This document shows, piece by piece, positions 32,960 through 41,285 of a stretch of DNA of 64,000 bases; position 1 is the stretch's first letter; every line of letters begins with the position of its first letter. The translations under genes were made by a program, and so were the position numbers. This DNA is from Acidilobaceae archaeon (GTDB taxonomy: Archaea > Thermoproteota > Thermoprotei_A > Sulfolobales > Acidilobaceae). The notes under the pieces were generated by a model. It was not told the DNA's origin and searched no databases. It was given only the letters and a program-made list of their open reading frames with translations. Location: NCBI GenBank assembly GCA_026413755.1, contig JAOAKH010000006.1, positions 1 through 64,000 on the forward strand. Direction: 5' to 3'.

Positions 32960-33550
32960 GTGAAGGAAATTAGGTGGCATGGGAGGGGAGGGCAGGGGGC
33001 AGTTACAGCTTCTATCATTCTCGCAGAGGCCGCCACCATGGAGGGCTTGTACGCCCAGGCCTTTCCGGAGTTCGGGCCGGAGAGGAGGGGGGCGCCCGTG
33101 AGGGCTTACACGAGGATCTCCGAGAGCCCCGTCCTGAGCCGCTCCCCCATCACGAGCCCTGACATTGTAGTAGTCCTCGACCCCAGCCTCCCGCCGCAGC
33201 TCTACCTCATGGGGCTGAAGGATGGCGGGGTTGTGGTGATCAACACGAAGAGGAGCCCAAAGGAGGTGTGGGAGCTGGCAAGGAGGAAGGTGGTGACAGT
33301 GGACGGCACGGGCATAGCGCTGAAGTTCTTGAAGGTCCCCATAGTAAACGTGGCCATGCTGGGCGCGCTGGCCAGAGCGCTAGATAGGCCCAGCCTGGAC
33401 AGCATCGCTAAAGCTACCCTCAAAGTTCTCTTCGGCTTCATGCCCCAAGCCTCGCTCGAGGCGCTAAGGGGAGCTCTTGCGGAGCCCCTCATGGCCAACC
33501 TGGCAGTCCTCCACGAGGCGTTCAACTCTGCGGAGGTGGCGGAGGCGTGA
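32960..33550 (+). CDS. porG: 2-oxoacid (pyruvate):ferredoxin oxidoreductase, gamma subunit
   Basis: 196 residues starting at a GTG. IRWHGRGGQGAVTAS and GPERRGAPVRAYTRIS are signature motifs of the gamma subunit. First gene of a four-gene operon in the order gamma-delta-alpha-beta, each overlapping or abutting the next. TTTTTAAG about 35 bp upstream is the likely TATA box. Confidence 0.95.
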   Translation: MKEIRWHGRGGQGAVTASIILAEAATMEGLYAQAFPEFGPERRGAPVRAYTRISESPVLSRSPITSPDIVVVLDPSLPPQLYLMGLKDGGVVVINTKRSPKEVWELARRKVVTVDGTGIALKFLKVPIVNVAMLGALARALDRPSLDSIAKATLKVLFGFMPQASLEALRGALAEPLMANLAVLHEAFNSAEVAEA

Positions 33551-33849
33551 GCTGGAGGGAGCTCCCGATAGGCGGCATGCTGCTAGAGCCTGGGAGCAGC
33601 GAGAGGAGGAAAACGGGGGACTGGAGGGTTTACAGGCCGGTGATAGATAACGAGAAGTGCACCCGCTGCCTCCTCTGCTGGGCCTACTGCCCCGAGGGCA
33701 TTATAAAGATAGTGGACGGGGAGCAGAGGGCTGGCGGCAGGGTCTGGGGGTTCTCGCTAAGCATAGATTACGACTACTGCAAGGGGTGCGGCATATGTGC
33801 AGAGGAGTGCCCCGTCAAGGCCATAGCTATGGTGGAGGAGGTGAAGTAA
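33547..33849 (+). CDS. porD: 2-oxoacid:ferredoxin oxidoreductase, delta (ferredoxin) subunit
   Basis: 100 residues with two [4Fe-4S] motifs: CTRCLLCWAYCP and CKGCGICAEECP. It carries electrons from the TPP/FeS centre to external ferredoxin. The GTG overlaps the porG stop as GTGA. Confidence 0.95.
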   Translation: MSWRELPIGGMLLEPGSSERRKTGDWRVYRPVIDNEKCTRCLLCWAYCPEGIIKIVDGEQRAGGRVWGFSLSIDYDYCKGCGICAEECPVKAIAMVEEVK

Positions 33850-33850
33850 C

Positions 33851-35020
33851 GTGAAGAGGGTCCTCCTAAACTCCAACTTTGCAGCAGCGTACGCCGTTAG
33901 GGACGTGGACGTTGACGTGATCGCCGCATACCCCATAACGCCGCAGACGAGCGTTGTGGAGAAGCTCTCGGAGCTCATAGCTGCTGGGGAGCTGGACGCA
34001 GAGATGATACACGTGGAGAGCGAGCACTCTGCGCTCAGTGCCATGGTGGGAGCATCTGCTGTGGGGGCTAGGGTTTTCACTGCTACCTCCTCGCAGGGCC
34101 TGGAGTTCATGCACGAGATACTGCCCATAACCTCCGGCCTCAGGCTCCCCGTGGTTATGGCTGTAGCTACGAGGGCAGTCTCAGCCCCCATAAACATATG
34201 GTGCGACTACAGCGACCTAATGAACGTGAGAGATGCCTCCTGGATCACGACCATAGCGTCCACGGCACAGGAGGTGTACGACTCGATAATAGAGGCCTAC
34301 ATGGTCTCGGAGGACCCTAGGGTGTTACTGCCAAGCATAGTGGCCTACGACGGCTTCTGGATGAGCCACACCTACGAGCCCCTGCTGATCCCCGAGGACC
34401 CCCAGCAGGTGAGGGAGCTGGTGCCTAGGAGGCCTAGGCCGAAGCTAGATCCGGAGAGGCCCATAACGCTGGGCACCCTCGTGGGCCCCGACTGGTACTT
34501 TGAGCTTAAGTACCAGCAGGTGGAAGCCATGAAGGCCGCGCGGGAGGTCATGAAGGAGGCAGGAGAAAGCATGAGGAAGGTCCTCGGCAGGTCTTACGAG
34601 CCGGTGGAGAGCTACAGGCTAGAGGACGCAGATGTGGCAGTAGTTACCTACGGCGGTATATTCGGGAACGTAATGGGGGCCGTGGAGGAGGCGAGGAGGA
34701 GGGGCATAAGGGCTGGGGCCTTGAGGCTGAGGCTCTGGAGGCCCTTCCCAGCGGAGGAGCTGAGGGAGGCAGTGAAGGGGGTCTCCAAGCTCGTGGTGAT
34801 AGACAGAGCCGTGAGCTACGGGACCCCCATCTCCGGCCCAGCTGCCCTAGAGGTCATGGCCGCCCTGTACGGCAGCGGCATAGATGTGATCAGCTTTGTG
34901 GCAGGCCTCGGCGGGAGGGCTGTCACTGAGGGGGACGTGGTGGGGATGATAGAGAGGGGGATCAAGTTGAGAGGGCTAAGGGAAACTATATATTGGGGAG
35001 TTAGGGGGGTGGAAGCGTGA
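33851..35020 (+). CDS. porA: 2-oxoacid:ferredoxin oxidoreductase, alpha subunit
   Basis: 389 residues. AAYPITPQTSVVEKLSE is the alpha-subunit N-terminal motif; ESEHSALSAMVGASAVGARVFTATSSQGL follows, then a transketolase C-terminal-like domain (VAVVTYGGIFGNV). GTG start one base after porD. Most similar in outline to pyruvate synthase/oxidoreductase; other 2-oxoacids cannot be excluded. Confidence 0.95.
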   Translation: MKRVLLNSNFAAAYAVRDVDVDVIAAYPITPQTSVVEKLSELIAAGELDAEMIHVESEHSALSAMVGASAVGARVFTATSSQGLEFMHEILPITSGLRLPVVMAVATRAVSAPINIWCDYSDLMNVRDASWITTIASTAQEVYDSIIEAYMVSEDPRVLLPSIVAYDGFWMSHTYEPLLIPEDPQQVRELVPRRPRPKLDPERPITLGTLVGPDWYFELKYQQVEAMKAAREVMKEAGESMRKVLGRSYEPVESYRLEDADVAVVTYGGIFGNVMGAVEEARRRGIRAGALRLRLWRPFPAEELREAVKGVSKLVVIDRAVSYGTPISGPAALEVMAALYGSGIDVISFVAGLGGRAVTEGDVVGMIERGIKLRGLRETIYWGVRGVEA

Positions 35021-35958
35021 GGATCAGGACCCTTAGGGACCTCCCTAGGGAGGAGCTCTTCGCCCCAGGCCACGGCCTCTGCGCGGGCTGCACCGCTGCA
35101 ACCATAATAAGGCACTTGCTGAAGGTAGCCGGGAAGAACACTATAATAGTCAACGCCACAGGCTGCGTGGAGGTCTCCACTACTATGTACCCCTTCACCT
35201 CCTGGAAAGTGCCGTGGCTACACGTGGCATTCGAGAACGCTGCCGCAGCTGCTAGCGGCATTGAGACTGCGCTGAAGGTAATGGCGAGGAAGGGTCTCAT
35301 AGAGCCGGAGAAGAAGGTAAAAGTCATAGTGCTGGCGGGCGACGGCGGCACTTACGACATAGGCCTCCAGGCGCTGAGCGGCATGCTAGAGAGGGGCCAC
35401 AAGGTAACTTACGTGCTCTACGACAACGAGGCCTACATGAACACGGGCATCCAGAGGAGCGGCTCCACGCCCCTCCACTCCTGGACTACCACCACGCCCA
35501 TAGGAAAGCTCATGAGGGGGAAGCCGCAGCGCAAGAAGCCCATAGGAGACATAATTATAGCTCACGGGATAGACTACGTGGCCACAACTAACGTAGCATA
35601 CCTGATGGACATGCTGAACAAGTTCTCCAAGGCCCTGGAGATAGATGGCCCCACATTCCTCCACGTCCTGCAGCCCTGCCCCACTGGCTGGAGGTTTGAG
35701 CCGCGCTACGGCATAAAGCTGGGGAGGCTTGCCGTGGAGACGGCAATCTGGGTCAACTGGGAGTGGAGCAGGGGCGACTTCAGGGTGACGACGAGGGTGC
35801 CGAGGAGGAAGCACGTGAGGCACTACCTGAGCCTCCAGGGCCGCTTCAGGGGGCTCACGGAGGCAGAGATAGAGGAGATACAGGAGCAGGTAAACAGGGA
35901 GGTGGAGAGGATAAACAAGCTGGTAGGGGAGGAGGTAATAGGGCCTCTAGCCGACTAG
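35017..35958 (+). CDS. porB: 2-oxoacid:ferredoxin oxidoreductase, beta (TPP) subunit
   Basis: 313 residues. GHGLCAGCTAATI and NATGCVEVSTTMYP supply cluster cysteines; GDGGTYDIGLQALSG starts the TPP-binding motif, which ends at YDNEAYMNTGIQRS. The LQPCPTGWRF motif supplies the fourth Cys. GTGA overlap with porA. The 3' end overlaps the convergent ferritin-like gene by 12 bp. Confidence 0.95.
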   Translation: MRIRTLRDLPREELFAPGHGLCAGCTAATIIRHLLKVAGKNTIIVNATGCVEVSTTMYPFTSWKVPWLHVAFENAAAAASGIETALKVMARKGLIEPEKKVKVIVLAGDGGTYDIGLQALSGMLERGHKVTYVLYDNEAYMNTGIQRSGSTPLHSWTTTTPIGKLMRGKPQRKKPIGDIIIAHGIDYVATTNVAYLMDMLNKFSKALEIDGPTFLHVLQPCPTGWRFEPRYGIKLGRLAVETAIWVNWEWSRGDFRVTTRVPRRKHVRHYLSLQGRFRGLTEAEIEEIQEQVNREVERINKLVGEEVIGPLAD

Positions 35959-36447
35959 CCTCTTCAACCCCTCCTCGCTAAGCAGGCTCATCAGCTCTGT
36001 GCGGTGCCTCACCTCGTCCTCTAGCAGCTCCACCGCCAGCCTCTCCGTTACCGGGTCTTTCCCATGGGTAAGCTCGTATAGCTCCTTGTAGCCCTCTATA
36101 GCGCACTCCTCCGCCTTTATCGCCGCTATTAGCCAGCCGTCCACGTCGAAGGGGTCCTGGGGGAGCTCCGGGTACTTGCAGCGAGAGATCTCAAAGAGGG
36201 CCTTGAAGTCCCTTGGCAGCTCCACCTCAAGGCTCTGCAGCCTCTCGGCTATCATTATCGCGTGCTTGGTGAGCTCCTCCTTTGCCTCCTTCAGGAAGTT
36301 CTCCGCTATTTCCCCAGCCACGGGGCCCTGGATGGAGTAGGCAGTGAGGGTGTAGTAATAGCCTGCCACCCACTCGTCAGCATATGCAGCGAGAAGGGCT
36401 TGGGAGAGCCTCTTCTCGTCCACCTGCTTGACGAACTCCTTCCTCAA
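35947..36447 (-). CDS. Dps-like ferritin (DPSL/thioferritin type)
   Basis: 166 residues, four-helix ferritin-like protein with ADEWVAGYYY, EAKEELTKHAIMI, AEECAIEGYKELYE and EDEVRHRTEL supplying the Glu/His ferroxidase ligands. Two cysteines lie 25 residues apart (SRCKYP and EECAIE), the spacing of the conserved pair recalled for archaeal Dps-like thioferritins. It probably stores iron and removes peroxide. TTG start. The TATA region is shared with the divergent ABC genes. It lies beside oxygen-sensitive FeS enzymes (Por). Confidence 0.78.
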   Translation of the reverse strand: MRKEFVKQVDEKRLSQALLAAYADEWVAGYYYTLTAYSIQGPVAGEIAENFLKEAKEELTKHAIMIAERLQSLEVELPRDFKALFEISRCKYPELPQDPFDVDGWLIAAIKAEECAIEGYKELYELTHGKDPVTERLAVELLEDEVRHRTELMSLLSEEGLKRLVG

Positions 36448-36475
36448 GCTCTCTGCCCCTCCAAAGAAGATGTAG

Positions 36476-36487
36476 ATTATTTATATC
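36476..36487. promoter_or_regulatory. shared TATA region for the divergent ferritin-like and ABC genes
   Basis: ATTATTTATATC reads as a TATA box in both directions. It lies about 30 bp before the TTG at 36447 (minus) and 28-39 bp before the ATG at 36515 (plus). Confidence 0.5.
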
Positions 36488-36514
36488 TTCCCTCTGCCCA
36501 GCTCCCGAGAGGCG

Positions 36515-37216
36515 ATGTTGGCGCTGGTAGAGGCAAAGGGGGTCTCCAAGAGGTTCGGGAGCGTGAGGGCCCTCGAGAGGGTCTCCCTCACGGCCGCGCC
36601 CTCGAGGGTGGTGTGCCTCGTGGGCCCAAACGGCGCCGGGAAGACGACCCTCCTCAGGATCATTATGGGCCTCCTGGAGCCGGACGAGGGGGAGGTAAGG
36701 GTCTTCGGCCGAGAGTCATGGGACGAGTCCTTGAGGAGCAGGGCCTACTACCTACCTCAAGAGGCGGGGCTGCCCAAGGGCCTGACGGGAAGAGAGTTCC
36801 TATCTTTCATAGCCAGCGTTTACGGTAGGGGGTCAGCGGATAGGGGGGCAGAGCTCTCTGGGCTGGGGAAGGAGCTTGACAGGAGGGTAGAGACCTACAG
36901 CGTGGGCATGAAGAGGAGGCTGCTGGTAGCAGCAGGCCTTATGGTGGAGCCGGAGCTCCTCGTGCTGGACGAGCCCACCGCGGGTCTCGATGTGTCTCAC
37001 TCCCTTTTCCTCCGCGACGCTATAGCGTCCTACGCTAAGGAGAAGAGCGCGGCCGTCATCTACGCTAGCCACAACATGCTAGAAGTGCAGTACGTCTGCG
37101 ACGAGGTCCTCTTCCTGCACAAGGGCCTGCTGGTGGAGGCGGGGGCCCCGCAGGAAATAATGGAAAAGCATCGCGCAAAGAACCTCGAGGAGGTCTTCGT
37201 GAGGGTGGCGAAATGA
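36515..37216 (+). CDS. ABC-2 type transporter ATP-binding subunit
   Basis: 233 residues. Walker A GPNGAGKTT, Q-loop LPQEAG, signature YSVGMKRRLL (a variant of LSGGQ), Walker B LLVLDEPTAGLD and the switch His in YASHNM. It energises the permease encoded directly downstream (ATGA overlap). This is a NatA/DrrA-like exporter; substrate unknown. Confidence 0.92.
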   Translation: MLALVEAKGVSKRFGSVRALERVSLTAAPSRVVCLVGPNGAGKTTLLRIIMGLLEPDEGEVRVFGRESWDESLRSRAYYLPQEAGLPKGLTGREFLSFIASVYGRGSADRGAELSGLGKELDRRVETYSVGMKRRLLVAAGLMVEPELLVLDEPTAGLDVSHSLFLRDAIASYAKEKSAAVIYASHNMLEVQYVCDEVLFLHKGLLVEAGAPQEIMEKHRAKNLEEVFVRVAK

Positions 37217-38430
37217 ACAAGCTGCTGGCCCTCCTTCGGCGGGAGCTGCTCTCCCTCTTCAGGGACCGCTACGTGATCTTCTCTATAATAGTCGCCCCCT
37301 TCCTCTCCATGCTCCTCATAGGAGGCATAACGGTAGCCATGCTGGCAGGGGTAGAGGACAACGGGAACTCGCTGCCGGAGCTCTCCCTCTGTGTGCAGGA
37401 CGCGGGGGACGAGGTGGCAAGGGAGCTCGCCTCTAGGCTAGGCGCGCGAATGAGCTGCGAGGGCAGATACGTGCTCACGCTTAGGGAGGGCTTCGGCGAG
37501 AGGCTGCGCACGGGCGAGAGGGCAGAGGCAGTAGTGCTGGTGAGCACAGACAACCCGCTCTCGCTCCCAGACCAGACCGCGGTGGCAGCGATATCCTCCG
37601 CCCTGCAGGCTGCCTCCCTTCAGCTGGCGATAGAGAGAGGGTGGACTACCCCGCCGCCGAAGGTCTCCGTGGAGTTGCAGAAGAAGTACCTCGTGAAGGG
37701 GAAAGTCATGGAAGAGGGGGAGGCGCTGGCGGTCGCCTCTCTGCAATACGCCGTTGCCCTCCTCTTCCTCATCCTTCACTTTATAACGATCCAGGTGGGG
37801 GCCATAAGCGTGGGCATAGATAAGGAGGCTAGGATAGCAGAGAGCGTCTTCACGTACCCCCTCCGCAGGCGAGACTTAGTGTTAGCAAAGGCCGCAGGGG
37901 TAATAGCAACATCTATAGTGGCCCTCACGAGCTTCACCGCAGGCCTCGCCTTTGTATACGCTTTCCTGCTTGCGCACGTTGAGGTAGGAGGTAGGAGCGC
38001 TGCGGAGGAGGTGAGCCGCATCTTGGCGGAGGCCTCCTTTGGAGCTCCCCAGCTGCTCATATCCTTCGCTGCCTTCCTCTTCCTTGCGCTCTCCTCCTCC
38101 CTCCTCGGCACCTTCTTCGGCTACCTCTTCGCCAGCGACATAAGAGGTGCCCTCGTCACGAGCTCTTACGTTGGCTTGATCACGGCCGCCCCTGCCCTAC
38201 TGGACATCATGCTCCTCAGCGCCAGCACTCCCCTCTTCTACCTCTTCCCAATATACCCCCCGCTCCAGTCATCTAAGTTATCGCTCTACGGGGCCTACGG
38301 CGAGGGCCTCTTGTCGCTGCTCCTGGCAGCCCTCTACGCAGCCGTGCTCTTCCTCCTGAACGCCTGGATAGCCAGGCCGAGCGTAGTCCTCTACGGCCTA
38401 GGCAGCATGCTTAGAAGGCGTTTATATTAA
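37213..38430 (+). CDS. ABC-2 type transporter permease
   Basis: 405 residues. One N-terminal helix, an external loop of about 160 residues (VQDAGDEVARELASRL region), then five or six helices toward the C-terminus. This is the NatB/YhaP layout. Overlaps the ATPase gene by 4 bp. A Na+ or drug/lipid exporter is plausible; the sequence does not specify. Confidence 0.85.
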   Translation: MNKLLALLRRELLSLFRDRYVIFSIIVAPFLSMLLIGGITVAMLAGVEDNGNSLPELSLCVQDAGDEVARELASRLGARMSCEGRYVLTLREGFGERLRTGERAEAVVLVSTDNPLSLPDQTAVAAISSALQAASLQLAIERGWTTPPPKVSVELQKKYLVKGKVMEEGEALAVASLQYAVALLFLILHFITIQVGAISVGIDKEARIAESVFTYPLRRRDLVLAKAAGVIATSIVALTSFTAGLAFVYAFLLAHVEVGGRSAAEEVSRILAEASFGAPQLLISFAAFLFLALSSSLLGTFFGYLFASDIRGALVTSSYVGLITAAPALLDIMLLSASTPLFYLFPIYPPLQSSKLSLYGAYGEGLLSLLLAALYAAVLFLLNAWIARPSVVLYGLGSMLRRRLY

Positions 38431-38459
38431 TTCAGCGCCTACGCGTTTTTGGGGAGAGC

Positions 38460-39863
38460 ATGAGAGCAGCGGAGAGGCTCAAAGACGTTCTTGGGGCGGA
38501 CAAGGTCATAACCGATCCGCTGATAGTGAACCTCTACTCCCGGGAGCCCAGCGGGCTATCCTCCCGCGCAGGAGCGGTGGTGTTCCCGGAGAGCTCCAAG
38601 GACGTCTCGAAGATAGTCTCTTTCGCATACAAGCACAACATAAAGGTGTTCCCCCAGGGCTCCACCACGTCCCTCTCAGGCTCCTCCCTGCCGGCGGAGG
38701 AGGGCATAGTGATCTCCTTCGAGCGTATGAACAGGATCCTTTCGGTAAGCGTAGTAGACTCAACCGTGGACGTGGAGGCCGGCGTGAGGCTAGGAGACCT
38801 TAACGTGGAGCTCGCCCGCTACGGCTATATGTTCCCCATAGACCCCGGCAGCGTGGCCGTAGCGACGGTGGGGGGAGCTATAAACGGGGGGTCGGGCGGG
38901 CTGAGGGGGGCAAGGTACGGCACTATGACGAACTGGGTGCTGGGGCTCAAGGTGGTCCTCCCGGACGAGAGCGGCACCGAGCTGAGGGTAGGCTGTAGGA
39001 CCACGAAGTGCAGGCAGGGCTACGACCTGGTGAGGCTTATCGTAGGGAGCGAGGGGACCCTCGCGCTGGTCACTGAGGCCACGCTAAAGATAACGCCCAT
39101 GCCGGAGGCCGTGGTCACAGCTCTGGCCTTCTTCCCGGAGCTCGAGGACTTATACGCTGCATACAAGGAGATAAAGGAGAGCAGGGTGCAGCCCCTGATC
39201 CTCGAGTTCATGGACGAGGAGACCGCGCGGCTTGCAAAGGAGGCCTCGGCGGCGCCAGTAGAGGTAGAAGGTCACATGCTGCTGGCGGCGGTGGACTGCA
39301 ATAGGGAAGCGCTTGACAGGGTGGAGGCGTGGCTCTCAGAGCTCATGAGGAGGCACAACGCGAAGAGGGTGTACACCGCGGTTAAGCCTGAGGAGTCGGA
39401 GAAGCTCTTCACGCTGAGGAGGAGCCTCTTCCCAGCTCAGGTCTTCTTTGGCAACAAGCGCTACCCGGGCAAGAGGCTGATGGTGATTCTCGAGGACATA
39501 GCAGTTCCGCCCTCCAGGCTGCTGGAGGCCATCAAGAAAATAAGGGAAGTAAGCGAAAAGCACGGGCTCCAAGTCTCCATAGGAGGGCACGTAGGCGACG
39601 GCAACCTGCACCCCTCCGTCGCTTTCCCGCTAGACGATGAGGTCATGAAGTCAAAGGCTGTGGCCTGGCACGAAGAGGTGGCAAAGATAGCCGTGGAGCT
39701 CGGGGGGACTGTGAGCGCAGAGCATGGCATAGGCACGCTGAAGAAGGGGCTGCTGGAGGCGGAGCTGGAGAAGCTGGGCTCAAGGAAGGCCTTGGAGCTC
39801 ATGAGGGGCATAAAGAGGGTCTTCGACCCGAAGGGGATCCTCAACCCGGGGAAGGTGGTGTGA
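38460..39863 (+). CDS. FAD-linked oxidase, GlcD/D-lactate dehydrogenase type
   Basis: 467 residues. FPQGSTTSLSGSSLP and GVRLGDLNVELARYGYMFPIDPG are FAD-binding (PP-loop) motifs; the C-terminal half has GGHVGDGNLHPS, GTVSAEHGIGTLKKG and DPKGILNPGK. Oxidises a 2-hydroxy acid such as lactate or glycolate. The ATG is 29 bp after the ABC permease. The next gene supplies FeS clusters, and the convergent minus-strand genes supply LutB and CCG parts. Confidence 0.88.
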   Translation: MRAAERLKDVLGADKVITDPLIVNLYSREPSGLSSRAGAVVFPESSKDVSKIVSFAYKHNIKVFPQGSTTSLSGSSLPAEEGIVISFERMNRILSVSVVDSTVDVEAGVRLGDLNVELARYGYMFPIDPGSVAVATVGGAINGGSGGLRGARYGTMTNWVLGLKVVLPDESGTELRVGCRTTKCRQGYDLVRLIVGSEGTLALVTEATLKITPMPEAVVTALAFFPELEDLYAAYKEIKESRVQPLILEFMDEETARLAKEASAAPVEVEGHMLLAAVDCNREALDRVEAWLSELMRRHNAKRVYTAVKPEESEKLFTLRRSLFPAQVFFGNKRYPGKRLMVILEDIAVPPSRLLEAIKKIREVSEKHGLQVSIGGHVGDGNLHPSVAFPLDDEVMKSKAVAWHEEVAKIAVELGGTVSAEHGIGTLKKGLLEAELEKLGSRKALELMRGIKRVFDPKGILNPGKVV

Positions 39864-40138
39864 AGTACGCTGTCTCAGAAGCGAGGAGGTGCGTTCTCTG
39901 CGGCTTCTGCGAGCCCGTCTGCCCTACGCTGTACCCTGGGGGTCACAGAGGCCATGGGCCGAGGGGGAGGGTACAGCTCATACTCCTGCTCGAGGGGAGC
40001 TCCAGTAGGCTCGTAGAGGAGGCCCTCTACACTTGCCTCCTCTGCGGCGCCTGCACGCAGGTCTGCCCGGCAAAGATAGACGTGGCGGGCGCTGTGAGAG
40101 AGGCTAGGGCTTTCCTAAGGTCAAAGCTCTCCTCCTGA
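39860..40138 (+). CDS. small two-[4Fe-4S] protein (GlcF N-terminal half-like)
   Basis: 92 residues with CVLCGFCEPVCPT and CLLCGACTQVCPA. It corresponds to the FeS half of GlcF/GlpC but lacks their C-terminal CCG domains. The GTG overlaps the glcD stop as GTGA. It probably accepts electrons from the GlcD-like subunit. The missing CCG domain may be the separate protein encoded at 41282-42220. The 3' end overlaps lutB by 35 bp on the other strand. Confidence 0.82.
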   Translation: MKYAVSEARRCVLCGFCEPVCPTLYPGGHRGHGPRGRVQLILLLEGSSSRLVEEALYTCLLCGACTQVCPAKIDVAGAVREARAFLRSKLSS

Positions 40139-41285
40139 GCTCCCTGGCCATGCGCGAGATGGGTATGCTAACTGGGCACGCCTCGTCGCACCTGCCGCAG
40201 CCCAGGCAGAGGAAGGAGAGCTTTCCAGCCTCCAGCTCGTCGTGGGTGATGGCAGTCCACGCGAGCCCCATGGGGCCTCCGTAGACTGGGCCTCCCCAAT
40301 GGTTAGCGGTGTGCACCCAGACGGGGCACTCGTACTGGCACCTCCCGCATCGCACGCACAGCAGCTGCTCCTCGAAAGGCCCTCCTCTGGCGGCAAGCCT
40401 GCCGTTATCGAGTAGGACCACGTGCTGCTCCACGGGGCCTTGGGCTCCGTAGACCCTCGTCCTCTCTATGTCTGCCGTGCTGCTGGGGCCAGCTACAATG
40501 TTTATGTATGTGGGCGGGTAGAGGCCCGCGTAGGCTGCCTGAACCATTGCTACCTTTACGGCGTCCATTAGCGTCGGGACTATCTTATCTACCGGGACTA
40601 TGGCTATGTGGAGAGGGGGAGCGCCGGAGACCAGCCTTATGTTGCTCTCGTTCTCAACGGTCACGAGAGCTCCCGTGTCTGCGGCCAGCGCGTTTGCCCC
40701 CGTTATGCCCACGTGAGCCCTCACGATCTTCTCCCTCAGGAACTCCCTGGCAGCCCTTACCGCAGCCTCTATGCTCTCCCCCTCCACCCTCGCCCCTGCC
40801 TTCCTCAGCAGCTCCATAGCCCTGCGCCTCGTCATGTGGACTGCGGGCGTTATGGTGTGCATGGGCTTTGAGCCCTCCAGCTGTACGAGCAGCTCCCCGA
40901 GATCTGTTTCCCACACCTCGTTGCCGAGAGACTGTAGGTGCTCCCTGAGGCCCACCTCTGCCGCTGCCATGCTCTTTGAGAGCACCACCAGCTTCCCCGA
41001 GCCGACGAGCTTCCCCACTATTTCCCTAGCTCTCTCCGCGCCCTCCGCGAAGTGAGGGGTGGCCTTCACGGCCCTAAGGCTGTTCATGGCTTGCTCTATG
41101 AGCTCGTCCAGCCTCGCTATGGACCTCTTCTTGATCTCCCTTACCTCCTTCGCCAGCTCCGCCAGCTCGGGCCTGCTCCTCAGCACCTCCTCCACTTTAA
41201 GCTGGGAGGAAAGGGAGGCCTTCCCCAGCGCCAGCTGCAGCTCCTCGTCCTCCAGCGCCCTATTAACTTCCTCGAAGGCCTTCAC
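40104..41285 (-). CDS. LutB-like iron-sulfur LUD-domain protein
   Basis: About 393 residues from a GTG at 41285 with GGAGGAGGG directly before it; the longer upstream frame runs antisense-free inside the neighbouring gene and is not conserved. The LUD domain (GITGANALAADTGALVTVENE, SKSMAAAEV) is followed by two [4Fe-4S] motifs, CVRCGRCQYECP and CLGCGRCDEACP. This matches LutB of L-lactate oxidation. LutC is not adjacent. Confidence 0.85.
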   Translation of the reverse strand: MKAFEEVNRALEDEELQLALGKASLSSQLKVEEVLRSRPELAELAKEVREIKKRSIARLDELIEQAMNSLRAVKATPHFAEGAERAREIVGKLVGSGKLVVLSKSMAAAEVGLREHLQSLGNEVWETDLGELLVQLEGSKPMHTITPAVHMTRRRAMELLRKAGARVEGESIEAAVRAAREFLREKIVRAHVGITGANALAADTGALVTVENESNIRLVSGAPPLHIAIVPVDKIVPTLMDAVKVAMVQAAYAGLYPPTYINIVAGPSSTADIERTRVYGAQGPVEQHVVLLDNGRLAARGGPFEEQLLCVRCGRCQYECPVWVHTANHWGGPVYGGPMGLAWTAITHDELEAGKLSFLCLGCGRCDEACPVSIPISRMARELRRRALTLGKP

